DNA from: Anthropogastromicrobium sp963652495
GTDB lineage: Bacteria > Bacillota > Clostridia > Lachnospirales > Lachnospiraceae
Direction of reading: 5' to 3'
DNA: 64,000 nucleotides
Assembly: GCA_963652495.1 (NCBI GenBank)
Contig: CAVJTU010000001.1
Location: 41,654-105,653, forward strand
Shown here: piece by piece, positions 51,198 through 60,370 of the stretch
How positions within the stretch are numbered: the stretch's first letter is position 1
Layout of the letters: the number at the start of each line of letters is the position of its first letter
The notes under the pieces: model-generated
The model's database searches: none
Told to the model about the DNA's origin: nothing
Seen by the model: the letters and a program-made list of their open reading frames with translations, nothing else
Position numbers and translations under genes: made by a program

Positions 51198-53741
51198 ATG
51201 ATACGAACAGGAACAATTCTGAGCAGCAGATATGAAATTCTTGAGCAGATCGGTTCAGGCGGTATGGCATATGTCTACAAGGCAAGAGACCGGAAATTGG
51301 GCCGCCTGGTGGCGATCAAGATCTTAAAAGAAGAGTTCTGTAAAGATAAGAGCTTTGTCGCGAAGTTTCGTATGGAGGCGCAGGCAGCGGCAGGTTTGTC
51401 ACATAATAATGTGGTTAGTGTCTACGATGTCGGCGAGGAGGATAACACGCACTACATCGTCATGGAACTGATCGATGGCATTACGTTGAAGGAGTATATC
51501 ACAAGAAAGCGAAAATTAGGCACGAAGGAGTCTATCGGAATCGCCATTCAGGTGGCACAGGGACTTGAAGCGGCGCACAAGCGTCATATCGTTCATCGTG
51601 ATATCAAGCCGCAGAACATTATTATCTCAAAGGATGGCCGCATTAAGGTGGCTGATTTCGGTATTGCAAGAGCGATTACAGATGAGACAACGAATCTCTA
51701 CGGGGCAGCAGGTTCCGTGCATTACATTTCACCGGAGCAGGCAAGAGGCGGCTATTGCGACGAGAGAAGCGATATCTATTCTCTCGGAATCACAATCTAT
51801 GAGATGGTGACAGGCCGTGTGCCGTTTGACGGCGATACGACAGTGGCAGTGGCGATTGCACATATCAACGAGGCTATGGTGCCGCCGAGTAATATTGAGC
51901 CAAGTGTTCCGGTTGCACTTGAGCAGATCATTTTTAAGTGTACACAGAAGCGTCCGAATCAGCGCTATTCCAGCTGCGTCGATCTGATCAAGGATCTGCG
52001 TCATGCGCTTGTCGCACCAAATGAGCGCTTTGTCCATTTTGTGCAGCTTGAAGAGGTGGCAAAGGGTGAGACGACTGTGATGAGCGATGAGCAGATGCGA
52101 GACATTCGCAAACGTTCTGAGCATACGGTACGTGAAAATAATGCATATGCAGAAAAAAGCTTAAAGAGCCAGCCAATCAGGCGGTCTTTGGCGCGTGAGA
52201 CTGCTGCCAGTCAGCAGCGCAGCCGCTCAGAATCAATTGAGTTTGAGCCTTATAATGACCGTAATCAGGAAAATAAGTTTTCTGAGGAAGCTTATAGAAA
52301 AGAGAAAACGAAAAGAGAGAAACAATCTCGCAAAAAGGCAAGGCGTGATCCGGATGACGTGACGATGTTTGATAAAGTATTAGCAGGCATTGGATCTGTG
52401 CTCGGTGTAGCGATGCTTGTCATGCTGGTATACATTGTTGGTTCTCTTTCCGGTGCGTTTCAGCGCACACCGGCTAGTGTATCTTCTAATAAGAGCAATA
52501 CTGTAACAACGAAGGAAAATGATGCAGATGTTTCTACCTATGAGGATGAATCAGGGGATGAAGCAACTGGCAGAGCAAAGGTTCCGAATCTTCTTGGAAT
52601 GACGATCACTGAGGCAACAAAAGCGCTGAAGGAGGCTGGGCTTAAGATCGTACTTGCCAGAACATATGAATATTCAGACAAGTATGTGACAGGAGTTGTA
52701 TGCCGTCAGCAGTATGATGAGGGTACTGTAGTGGATAAGAGCAGTTCCATTAAGGTATACTTAAGTCTGGGAAGTGATAAATTTGAGGTTAACAGTAAGC
52801 TTTATGTCAATGGAAACGTTAGTATTCTGAAGTATTATCTGAGAAGTTTTAAGGATATTGATGTGGAATATATCGGAGAGTACAGCGAGACCTACACAAA
52901 GGATATGGTGCTTCGTATGGATCCGGATGAGGGATATCTGGAGGCAGGCGATTCACTTAAGGTATATGTCAGCCTCGGACCGGAGTATATTACCGTTCCG
53001 AATCTTTACGGCATGTCAAAGCAGCAGGCCATAGCAAAGCTTCAGAATGAAGGTTTTGCTGTGGGTACGATCAGCGAGGTCAACAGTGACAGTACTGATG
53101 TTGGTCTTGTATGCGGTCAGAGTCTGGATCCGGATAGCAGTCAGAAAAGTGGAACTGCGATTGATTTCTCCATCAGCCTTGGACCGAAGATGGTAGTGGT
53201 TCCGGGAGTTGTCGGTAATTCAGCAGAAGGTTATGCGTATGCAACGATCGGTGCGGCGAATTTGTATTATTCCGTTGAGTACGAGGAAAGTACATCCGTT
53301 CCAGCGGGAACTGTTATCAGTCAGGTGCCAGAGGGTGGTACGTCCGTACCAGAGTACTCTACTGTAAGAGTAATCGTGAGTGTGGGACCGCCGGCAGTCG
53401 GTCTTGATGCAGAGGCGCTGACGAATATGTCACAGGATCAGGCAACTTCGACATTGGCAGGTCTGGGTCTTGGCGCACAGATTCAGTATCAGGCGAGTGA
53501 TTATGTGGCTGTTGGCTGTGTAATCGGATGGTCTTCGACCAGTGCGGACGGTTCCCTTCATGCGGGAGATACCGTAGTTATCTATATCAGTACGGGGCCG
53601 GAGCAGACTGCACCGAGCAGTGATGCTGTGCCAGATACGACACCAAGCTCCGATGCTGCATTGAGTTCCGATGCATCGCAGGATATCGAATCCGGAGCCG
53701 GACAGGCTTTGGATTCAGGCAATGCACCGCAAGCACAGTAG
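51198..53741 (+). CDS. prkC: PASTA-domain serine/threonine protein kinase
   Basis: An 847-residue membrane kinase. The kinase domain (1-275) has GSGGMAYVYKA, the catalytic HRDIKPQN near residue 133 and DFGIAR. A basic juxtamembrane region precedes one membrane helix (about 397-420). Outside are four to five PASTA repeats (about 455-800), each ending in a SLG or STG pattern, which bind peptidoglycan fragments. A Ser/Asp/Ala-rich tail of about 40 residues ends the protein. GGAGG five bases upstream favours ATG 51198 over ATG 51186. Confidence 0.95.
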   Translation: MIRTGTILSSRYEILEQIGSGGMAYVYKARDRKLGRLVAIKILKEEFCKDKSFVAKFRMEAQAAAGLSHNNVVSVYDVGEEDNTHYIVMELIDGITLKEYITRKRKLGTKESIGIAIQVAQGLEAAHKRHIVHRDIKPQNIIISKDGRIKVADFGIARAITDETTNLYGAAGSVHYISPEQARGGYCDERSDIYSLGITIYEMVTGRVPFDGDTTVAVAIAHINEAMVPPSNIEPSVPVALEQIIFKCTQKRPNQRYSSCVDLIKDLRHALVAPNERFVHFVQLEEVAKGETTVMSDEQMRDIRKRSEHTVRENNAYAEKSLKSQPIRRSLARETAASQQRSRSESIEFEPYNDRNQENKFSEEAYRKEKTKREKQSRKKARRDPDDVTMFDKVLAGIGSVLGVAMLVMLVYIVGSLSGAFQRTPASVSSNKSNTVTTKENDADVSTYEDESGDEATGRAKVPNLLGMTITEATKALKEAGLKIVLARTYEYSDKYVTGVVCRQQYDEGTVVDKSSSIKVYLSLGSDKFEVNSKLYVNGNVSILKYYLRSFKDIDVEYIGEYSETYTKDMVLRMDPDEGYLEAGDSLKVYVSLGPEYITVPNLYGMSKQQAIAKLQNEGFAVGTISEVNSDSTDVGLVCGQSLDPDSSQKSGTAIDFSISLGPKMVVVPGVVGNSAEGYAYATIGAANLYYSVEYEESTSVPAGTVISQVPEGGTSVPEYSTVRVIVSVGPPAVGLDAEALTNMSQDQATSTLAGLGLGAQIQYQASDYVAVGCVIGWSSTSADGSLHAGDTVVIYISTGPEQTAPSSDAVPDTTPSSDAALSSDASQDIESGAGQALDSGNAPQAQ

Positions 53742-53822
53742 AGTGCTTGTGAAAATAATAACTCAGCAACTGGGAAATGAGCAGACGAATGCAAATGAGT
53801 AAAGGAATTAAGGAAGTATAAG

Positions 53823-54710
53823 ATGCAGGGAAAGATCATCAAGGGAATTGCCGGTTTTTACTACGTACAGGCAGAAAATGAGGCACAGTATGAGTGTAAA
53901 GCCAAAGGGATTTTTCGTAAGGATCACAAAAAACCGCTGGTGGGAGATGAAGTAGTCATAGAAGTGCTCGATGAGGAGGAAAAGAAAGGCTCTATTGTGG
54001 AACTTCTTCCCCGAAGAAGCGAATTATTTCGCCCAGCGGTTGTCAACATTGATCAGGCTGTGATCGTGTTTGCCTGTCGTGAGCCAGAACCCAATTTTAA
54101 TTTGCTGGATCGTTTTCTGGTATTGATGGAGAAACGAAACGTGCCGGTTATTCTGTGCTTTACAAAAGCCGATCTGGCAGCACCTGATTTTCAAGAGGAA
54201 GTGCTTAATACTTACGGACCGGCTGGGTATCCGGTATGCTTTACAGATTGTCATAATCTGCAGCAGGAAGGCTATCAGCGGTTAGCGGCGCTCTTAGCAG
54301 GCAAGGTTACTTCATTTGCGGGACCAAGCGGTGTCGGCAAGTCAACGCTTGTCAATCATTTCTGCCCGGAGGCAGGGATGGATACAGGAGCCGTAAGTGA
54401 AAAAATAAAGAGAGGAAAGCATACGACCAGACATTCCGAGATCTTTTATCTGGGACATCAGACATTTTTGTTTGACACTCCGGGATTTAGTTCGCTGGAT
54501 GTGCTTTCGCTGGAAAAGGAAGAACTTGAACTTTTATTTCCGGAGTTTGCTCCGTATCTTGGTCATTGCCGTTTTACAGGATGTTCACATATTTCAGAAC
54601 CGTCATGCGGCATCAAAGAAGCGGTCAGGGAGGGAAAAATCAGTCAGAAGCGGTATGAAAGCTATACTGCTTTTTATAAAGAATTAAATGCAGTGAGACG
54701 ATATAAATAG
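53823..54710 (+). CDS. rsgA: Ribosome small subunit GTPase RsgA
   Basis: A 295-residue circularly permuted GTPase that helps late 30S maturation. An OB-fold leads (residues 1-70), the TKAD motif (G4) precedes the P-loop GPSGVGKST near residue 168, and the zinc knuckle FTGCSHISEPSCGI lies near 250. It follows prkC and precedes rpe in the standard order. Confidence 0.96.
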   Translation: MQGKIIKGIAGFYYVQAENEAQYECKAKGIFRKDHKKPLVGDEVVIEVLDEEEKKGSIVELLPRRSELFRPAVVNIDQAVIVFACREPEPNFNLLDRFLVLMEKRNVPVILCFTKADLAAPDFQEEVLNTYGPAGYPVCFTDCHNLQQEGYQRLAALLAGKVTSFAGPSGVGKSTLVNHFCPEAGMDTGAVSEKIKRGKHTTRHSEIFYLGHQTFLFDTPGFSSLDVLSLEKEELELLFPEFAPYLGHCRFTGCSHISEPSCGIKEAVREGKISQKRYESYTAFYKELNAVRRYK

Positions 54711-54736
54711 CAGAAAGAAGAGAGGACAGCAGTTAT

Positions 54737-55408
54737 ATGGCAGACTTGGCAGTATCTTTATTATCAGCAGATTTTTCCTGTCTGGAGAAACAGCTTCAGG
54801 AATTGAAGGAGGCAGATGTAGAATGGCTTCACATCGATGTGATGGATGGTCATTTCGTCCCCAGTATTTCTTTTGGATTTCCTGTTATCAAAACACTCAG
54901 AAAGGCATTTTCTGGTGTGTTTGATGTTCATTTGATGATTCAGGATCCAATTCGTTATATCAAAGAATTTGCCGAGTCGGGAAGTGACATGATTACCATT
55001 CATCTTGAGGCGTGTGAGGATGTGGAGGCTGCGTTAAAATTGATTCGTGAGTGTGGCTGCAAAGCAGGGCTTGCGATCAATCCGGGCACACCGGTGGAAG
55101 CGGTGTACCCGTATCTTCATTTGACAGATATGGTTCTTGCGATGACGGTACAGCCAGGGTTTGGCGGCCAGAAGTATATCCATTCTGTGACAAAAAAGGT
55201 GGAAACACTTCGCCGGTATCTGAATGAGCATGGATTTGTTGATTCTGTATTGATTGAGGTCGATGGTGGGATTTGTCTGGAAACGGCATCGGAAGCAGCA
55301 AATGCAGGAAGTGATATTCTTGTCAGCGGAAGCTGCGTATTCAAAGGTGACATCAAGGAAAATGTGCACGGATTGTTGATGGCAATGAACGGTGGGAGTG
55401 AAAAATGA
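54737..55408 (+). CDS. rpe: Ribulose-phosphate 3-epimerase
   Basis: A 223-residue TIM-barrel enzyme of the pentose phosphate pathway that interconverts ribulose-5-P and xylulose-5-P. LLSADFSCLEKQL, HIDVMDGHFVPSISFG and MTVQPGFGGQKY are family motifs. The stop overlaps thiN by 4 bases. Confidence 0.97.
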   Translation: MADLAVSLLSADFSCLEKQLQELKEADVEWLHIDVMDGHFVPSISFGFPVIKTLRKAFSGVFDVHLMIQDPIRYIKEFAESGSDMITIHLEACEDVEAALKLIRECGCKAGLAINPGTPVEAVYPYLHLTDMVLAMTVQPGFGGQKYIHSVTKKVETLRRYLNEHGFVDSVLIEVDGGICLETASEAANAGSDILVSGSCVFKGDIKENVHGLLMAMNGGSEK

Positions 55409-56070
55409 AAAAAATATTGCTGGTATTGGGCGGAACGCTTGATGCCCTGTTCTTGAAGACGTGTTATGAGAAACTGGGGCCACAGATTGTCGTTGCGGCA
55501 GATGGAGCACTTAAAACAGTTTTGGAGGCTGAGATTCCATGTGATTGCGGATTAGGCGATTTTGATACGGTGTCAGAGGACATTCTCTCACAATTTAAGA
55601 AAAATGGAAAAACGCGCCTGTTTGCTTTTCCACCACAAAAGGATGAGACGGACGCAGAGCTTGCTGTGCAGTTTGCAATGAAGCAAAAGCCTGATGTCAT
55701 TTGGATTGCAGGAGCAACAGGCGGTCGTATCGACCATATGCTGGGGAATCTGGAACTTCTTAGTATGCCGCTTCAGGAAGGAATTGAATGTGAGATTATC
55801 GATCCGCAAAATCGGATTCGCCTGTTAAACAAACCGACGGTGTTAGAGAAAATGGAAAACTGGAAGTATGTCTCCTTTTTGTCTTACACAGATCAGACGA
55901 TAGGAATTACGTTGGATGGCTTTGCTTATAACGTTACGGACTTTACACTGAAAAAAGGAAGTACGCGCTGCATCAGTAACGAGATTCACGACAGGAAAGC
56001 AACCGTTTCTTTTAAGAGTGGAATGCTGTATTGCATTCGTTCCCGCGACAAAGAATCGAAGCCGTTTTAA
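55405..56070 (+). CDS. thiN: Thiamine pyrophosphokinase
   Basis: A 221-residue enzyme that makes thiamine pyrophosphate from thiamine and ATP. CGLGDFDTVSED, PPQKDETDAELAVQFA and GATGGRIDHMLGN are the active-site segments. The ATG overlaps the rpe stop. No TPP riboswitch precedes it because it is internal to the operon. Confidence 0.94.
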   Translation: MKKILLVLGGTLDALFLKTCYEKLGPQIVVAADGALKTVLEAEIPCDCGLGDFDTVSEDILSQFKKNGKTRLFAFPPQKDETDAELAVQFAMKQKPDVIWIAGATGGRIDHMLGNLELLSMPLQEGIECEIIDPQNRIRLLNKPTVLEKMENWKYVSFLSYTDQTIGITLDGFAYNVTDFTLKKGSTRCISNEIHDRKATVSFKSGMLYCIRSRDKESKPF

Positions 56071-56117
56071 GTTCCTAGGGAATTTGAAGACATTGCAATG
56101 GAAAAGAGGAAGTACTA

Positions 56118-57110
56118 TTGAAAAAACATAGGATTGGTTTGGCAGTATGTCTTGCTGTTTTTTGCCTTAGCGGTTGCAAGGGTGTGGTGCTTTCAACCTC
56201 ACTGACAGATCATATTCTCCTTAGCGGTACAAAGACCAGACTGAGCTTACAAGAGTGCAGTTTTATTTTTCTGGATTTTCAGACACGCTATAATTTGTAC
56301 TATGAAAATATGGGAGAGACTGATTTTTGGAATGAAGAGGCTGGACAGAGTGATTTTTCAGACTATCTGCGTGATGGAAGAGTAAAGGAAGAGTTATGCG
56401 CGTTGGTTTTGCTGAATGATATGGCATCCGGACTTGGCGTAACGTTCGATGAGACTGACAAAGTTTCGTGCCAGGCGGCGGCAGCGGATTATTACGGCAG
56501 TCTGTCCGAAGCGGAAAAAGAGTATGTGCAGGGAGATGAATCAAAAGTAGTATCGTTATACGAAAAATATCGCATTGCACAGAAAGCAATCAATGTGCTC
56601 AGCGCCGATATCAATGCTGAAGTCAGCGATAATGATAAGCGTGTCATGATTCTTCAGTTGATTGCATCGCCGACACTAGAAACGATTGAACGTGCCAAAG
56701 AACGTATTTCATCGGGCGAAGATTTTGAGAGTGTGGCAAAGGAAGTCAGCCGCTTCTCACAGATCGAGTATCAGGTCAGCCGCGGAACGCTCAATCCGCT
56801 TTTGGAGGAGACAGCGATTTACATGAGCGATGGCGATGTCAGTGACATTATCCAGACGGAGGAAAATTATTATCTGATCCGATGTGTTGATGACTTTGAT
56901 CAGGAACTCAGTGCGGCAAATGAGAGTAAGGTATTGGGAGAACTTCGTTATGCAGCATGGTCGCAAAGCTTCATAGACTATGCGAAGGAACATCCGGTTG
57001 CCATTTCTGAGGAAATATGGGAGAATTTCCATTTCTGCCAGACAGCTGCATTTACATCGGATGATCTGTATGAGACATATGAACAGTATTTGGATTCGTT
57101 GACAAAGTAA
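56118..57110 (+). CDS. Lipoprotein with degenerate parvulin-like foldase domain
   Basis: A 330-residue predicted lipoprotein. The signal peptide ends in LSGC, a lipobox. The middle region (residues 30-170) is helical, as in SurA/PrsA N-terminal domains, and residues 178-265 resemble a PpiC-type parvulin (AKERISSGEDFESVAKEVS, SRGTLNPLLEETAIYMSDGDV), though several usual catalytic positions are not obvious. It probably assists folding of exported proteins. The start is TTG with GAGGAAG upstream. A terminator follows. Confidence 0.78.
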   Translation: MKKHRIGLAVCLAVFCLSGCKGVVLSTSLTDHILLSGTKTRLSLQECSFIFLDFQTRYNLYYENMGETDFWNEEAGQSDFSDYLRDGRVKEELCALVLLNDMASGLGVTFDETDKVSCQAAAADYYGSLSEAEKEYVQGDESKVVSLYEKYRIAQKAINVLSADINAEVSDNDKRVMILQLIASPTLETIERAKERISSGEDFESVAKEVSRFSQIEYQVSRGTLNPLLEETAIYMSDGDVSDIIQTEENYYLIRCVDDFDQELSAANESKVLGELRYAAWSQSFIDYAKEHPVAISEEIWENFHFCQTAAFTSDDLYETYEQYLDSLTK

Positions 57111-57135
57111 AATTAGGATTATAAAAACAATAACG

Positions 57136-57174
57136 CAGAAGGTGGGTACTGTTGAGTATACACCTTCTGTTTTT
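57136..57174 (+). terminator. Rho-independent terminator of the priA-foldase run
   Basis: CAGAAGGTG pairs with CACCTTCTG around a 16-base loop and is followed by TTTTTC. Confidence 0.85.
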
Positions 57175-57529
57175 CTATTCTCCATGTTTTCACAAAAAAT
57201 CCTGTCCGACACGTCGTGTGGTGTGCTCAAGAATAAGTTCGCTAGAACAGAATATGAAAACAACAGGTAAGAAGCGTATCAGACATGAAATCACTGTGTA
57301 AATAGAAGGTAAAATGTGAAAAAATAAACTGAATTGAATTGACAATATAAAACAAGAGTGCTATATTTCGAGACGGCAAAGAAAGAAATGCAGCGGGCCC
57401 AAACAGTTCTTTTCAGCCAACTATCCATCATTGATAATCTGCAAAAAGAAGAGGCAGATCAAGATGACAAGAATAAGACAATGAAAAAATAAGAAAAAGT
57501 GATTGGAACAATGGAAGGAGTCCATGGTT
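57175..57529. other. Intergenic region with promoter and long leader
   Basis: No gene of credible size is visible. The first 160 bases are AT-rich with no clear structure. After the promoter at 57339 comes a leader of about 155 bases that includes AGCGGGCCC and purine-rich DNA, with only tiny open frames. AAGGAG at 57515-57520 is the ribosome site of the phosphoesterase gene. Confidence 0.5.
57339..57367 (+). promoter_or_regulatory. Strong sigma-A type promoter
   Basis: TTGACA, 17-base spacer and TATATT preceded by TGC. It is one of the best promoters in the window and drives the secreted phosphoesterase gene. Confidence 0.8.
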
Positions 57530-59143
57530 ATGAGAAGAAAAACACTTACCGTTTTAATGACAGCAATCGCAGTGACAGGTGCCTGTACAGGAGCATTTGC
57601 CGGAACCGATCATTACAATGACAGCAGCGTTTCAGGAGCAGAGTCTGGATGGGACGAGTGGGTCGCAAACTGGGAGGAGACAAGCGCAGATTTCACAATG
57701 GTTTCCATCACACCAGGGGAGGATGAGACAAAGCTAAACTTCGCATGGTACAGCGAGAAGACTGACAGCGAGGCAACACCGGTCGTTCATTTTGGAACCG
57801 ATAAGGATGCGTTAGAGGCATTTACCGGAACAGCAGGAGATGTGGATACCAGCCTGACAGGTGACACTGCGTACGAATACAATCATGTAACCGTAACAGG
57901 ACTTGAACCAAATACCACGTATTACTATACCGTAGAGAAAAATGGTGAGCAGAGCAAAGTATGCGAATATAAGACACAGAGCCTTGATACTGTTAAGATT
58001 CTGTATGTAGGTGATCCGCAGATCGGTGCATCAAAGGGGCAGTCTCAGAATGGAGAGGACCTGGTAAATGATGAGGGCGCAGCAAATACAGCAGCAAGAA
58101 ATGATGGATTCGCATGGAACCGCACACTGACTGCCGCATTAGAGCAGAATCCTGATATCAACTTTATGATTTCAGCAGGCGACCAGGTGAATAAGACAGG
58201 AAAGGCAAAGGAAGAAGAGTACGCTGCTTATCTGGCATCTGATGTTTTAACAGGTCTGGCAACGGCAACCACTATTGGAAATCATGATTCCTTAAATGCA
58301 GACTATACCTATCACTTCAACAACCCGAATGCATCTGACTACGGAACAACTGCAGCAGGCGGTGATTATTACTACACATATGGCGATGGACTGTTCATTG
58401 TGCTGAATACAAATAATTACAACGTAGCTGAGCATGAGCAGCTGATCAAGGAAGCAACTGAGGCAAATCCGGATACCGCATGGCGTGTTGTAACGATTCA
58501 TCAGGACATCTACGGAAGTGGTCTGGATCACTCCGATACCGATGGTATGATCCTTCGTACCCAGCTGACACCAATCTTTGATTCCTATGACATTGATGTA
58601 GTTCTTCAGGGTCATGACCACACCTATAGCCGTTCTAAGCTTCTGTACGGAGATGGACAGACCCATCAGTCTTATGAGTTCTCATTAAATGAGGACGGAA
58701 GTGATTACGACTGGGATCACGCAACAAATGTTGAGAGTGGAGAGAAGATCGAGCTGGCTCCGGAAGAGGGCGATACCGATGCAGAAGCTGCACTTGAAGC
58801 GTTTCAGGCAGATAATAACTGCTACACAATCGAGGATGTAGAAGGCGATACTGTGACCGATCCGCAGGGTGTTCTGTATATGACAGCAAACTCCGCGTCC
58901 GGTTCTAAGTATTATGAGCTTATCAGTTCACAGCAGGACTACATTGCAGTTCGCAGCCAGAACTGGCTCCCAAGTTACTCTGTAATCACTATGACGGAGG
59001 ACAGCTTTTCCATCAGCACATATCAGGTATTGGAAGATGGAAGTGTAGAGACGATTGATGATGCATTCACAATTCAGAAGACAGGTGCTGCCAGCGAGTC
59101 TGATGAATCAGTAAGTGCAGAGACAACAAGCACAGCAAAGTAA
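57530..59143 (+). CDS. Secreted purple acid phosphatase-like metallophosphoesterase
   Basis: A 537-residue exported protein. The signal peptide (RRKTLTVLMTAIAVTG onward) likely ends after GAFA. A fibronectin-like purple acid phosphatase N-domain (about 40-150) precedes the metallophosphoesterase domain with VGDPQIG, SAGDQVN, IGNHDS, IHQDIY and LQGHDHTYSR, which give the two-metal site. It likely releases phosphate from organic esters outside the cell. No wall anchor is seen, and the C-terminus is Ser/Thr/Glu rich. AAGGAG nine bases upstream supports ATG 57530. Confidence 0.9.
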   Translation: MRRKTLTVLMTAIAVTGACTGAFAGTDHYNDSSVSGAESGWDEWVANWEETSADFTMVSITPGEDETKLNFAWYSEKTDSEATPVVHFGTDKDALEAFTGTAGDVDTSLTGDTAYEYNHVTVTGLEPNTTYYYTVEKNGEQSKVCEYKTQSLDTVKILYVGDPQIGASKGQSQNGEDLVNDEGAANTAARNDGFAWNRTLTAALEQNPDINFMISAGDQVNKTGKAKEEEYAAYLASDVLTGLATATTIGNHDSLNADYTYHFNNPNASDYGTTAAGGDYYYTYGDGLFIVLNTNNYNVAEHEQLIKEATEANPDTAWRVVTIHQDIYGSGLDHSDTDGMILRTQLTPIFDSYDIDVVLQGHDHTYSRSKLLYGDGQTHQSYEFSLNEDGSDYDWDHATNVESGEKIELAPEEGDTDAEAALEAFQADNNCYTIEDVEGDTVTDPQGVLYMTANSASGSKYYELISSQQDYIAVRSQNWLPSYSVITMTEDSFSISTYQVLEDGSVETIDDAFTIQKTGAASESDESVSAETTSTAK

Positions 59144-59161
59144 TTGTTCGGAAAGTATAAA

Positions 59162-60310
59162 TTGAATACCAGATCCGCTGCCAAACATGGCAAGGTCTGG
59201 TATTTTCTGATTCTATTTGCAGTGTGTCTGTTCGCGGCATTCGTCTGGAAGATCAATCAGGTGGAGAAAACGGAGCTGGTAGTCCGTGCCGGACAGACAT
59301 TTGAAAAAGCCGTTGTCATAGAAGTGTTGAAGGATAACGTACAGGATGATGGCAGCCGTGTCGGCGAACAGAAGGTTCGTGTGCGTATGCTTACGGGTGT
59401 GAGAAAAGGAGAAGAGCTTGACATCACGAGCAGCGCAGGCTTTTTGTTTGGTGCAGCATGCACAGAAGGAATGAAAGTAATTGTCATGCAAAGTGTGGCA
59501 GGAGAGACAACTGTGGCAAGCGTATATGCACAGGATCGCGAATGGGTCGTCTATATCTTTGCGCTGCTGTATCTGTTGTCTCTTGTCATCATAGGAGGCA
59601 AGCAGGGAATTAAAGGCTGTCTTGGTCTTGTCTTTACCTTTTTTTGCATGATATTTGTATATTTGCCGTTGATTTATCTGAATTACTCACCATTTTGGGT
59701 GTCAGTATTTGTCTGCTTTTTGACAACGCTTGTCACGATGTTTTTCATCGGAGGTGCGACAAGAAAGACAATAGCGGCAACGCTTGGAACATTGGCTGGT
59801 GTTGTGATCGCAGGTGTATCAGCTAAGTTATTCAGTATGGCCTCCGGAATTAATGGCTATAACGTATCGGATATTGAAAGTCTGATGACGATGTGGAATA
59901 CAAACGGCATTCAGGTGGGCGGACTGCTTTTCTCTGGTCTTTTGATTTCAGCACTGGGCGCAGTGATGGATGTGGCAATGTCCGTCAGCAGTTCCATGCA
60001 GGAGATATATACCCAGAAAATGGACATGACACGGATGGAACTGTTTCGCAGCGGTCTTCGTATTGGCCGTGATATGATGGGAACGGACAGCAACACATTG
60101 ATTCTTGCTTTTGTTGGAAGCAACGTAAGTATGTTATTGTTGGATTATTCTTATGATCTTCCATATCAGCAGATCATTAACTCGAACAATATCGGCATTG
60201 CAGTTATGCAGGGACTTGCCGGAAGCTTTGGCGTAGTTTTAAGTGTTCCGGTTACGGTTTTGATTTGTACGTTTTTGTATCATCAAAAAAGACATAAAGA
60301 TGATCAATAA
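59162..60310 (+). CDS. YibE/F-family membrane protein
   Basis: A 382-residue protein with one N-terminal helix (about residues 14-32), an outside domain, and about six to seven further helices. IGGKQGIKGCLGLVFTF, FIGGATRKTIAATLGTLAG and SALGAVMDVAMSVSSSMQEI match YibE/F proteins, of unknown function. I choose TTG at 59162, 6 bases after GGAAAG; an in-frame TTG at 59144 has no ribosome site. The first 40 coding bases form a terminator-like hairpin. Confidence 0.82.
   Translation: MNTRSAAKHGKVWYFLILFAVCLFAAFVWKINQVEKTELVVRAGQTFEKAVVIEVLKDNVQDDGSRVGEQKVRVRMLTGVRKGEELDITSSAGFLFGAACTEGMKVIVMQSVAGETTVASVYAQDREWVVYIFALLYLLSLVIIGGKQGIKGCLGLVFTFFCMIFVYLPLIYLNYSPFWVSVFVCFLTTLVTMFFIGGATRKTIAATLGTLAGVVIAGVSAKLFSMASGINGYNVSDIESLMTMWNTNGIQVGGLLFSGLLISALGAVMDVAMSVSSSMQEIYTQKMDMTRMELFRSGLRIGRDMMGTDSNTLILAFVGSNVSMLLLDYSYDLPYQQIINSNNIGIAVMQGLAGSFGVVLSVPVTVLICTFLYHQKRHKDDQ
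59168..59210 (+). terminator. Terminator-like hairpin inside the 5' end of the YibE/F gene
   Basis: ACCAGATC (59168-59175) pairs with GGTCTGGT (59194-59201) and TGCCA (59179-59183) with TGGCA (59188-59192), followed by ATTTTCTGATTC. It lies 25 bases after the phosphoesterase stop and could terminate that message or attenuate the next gene. Confidence 0.5.
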
Positions 60311-60370
60311 AACACTTTCGTAACGTAACCGAATCAAGTAAGTCCCTGCTTCAATTGTTAAAGGCTGCTT

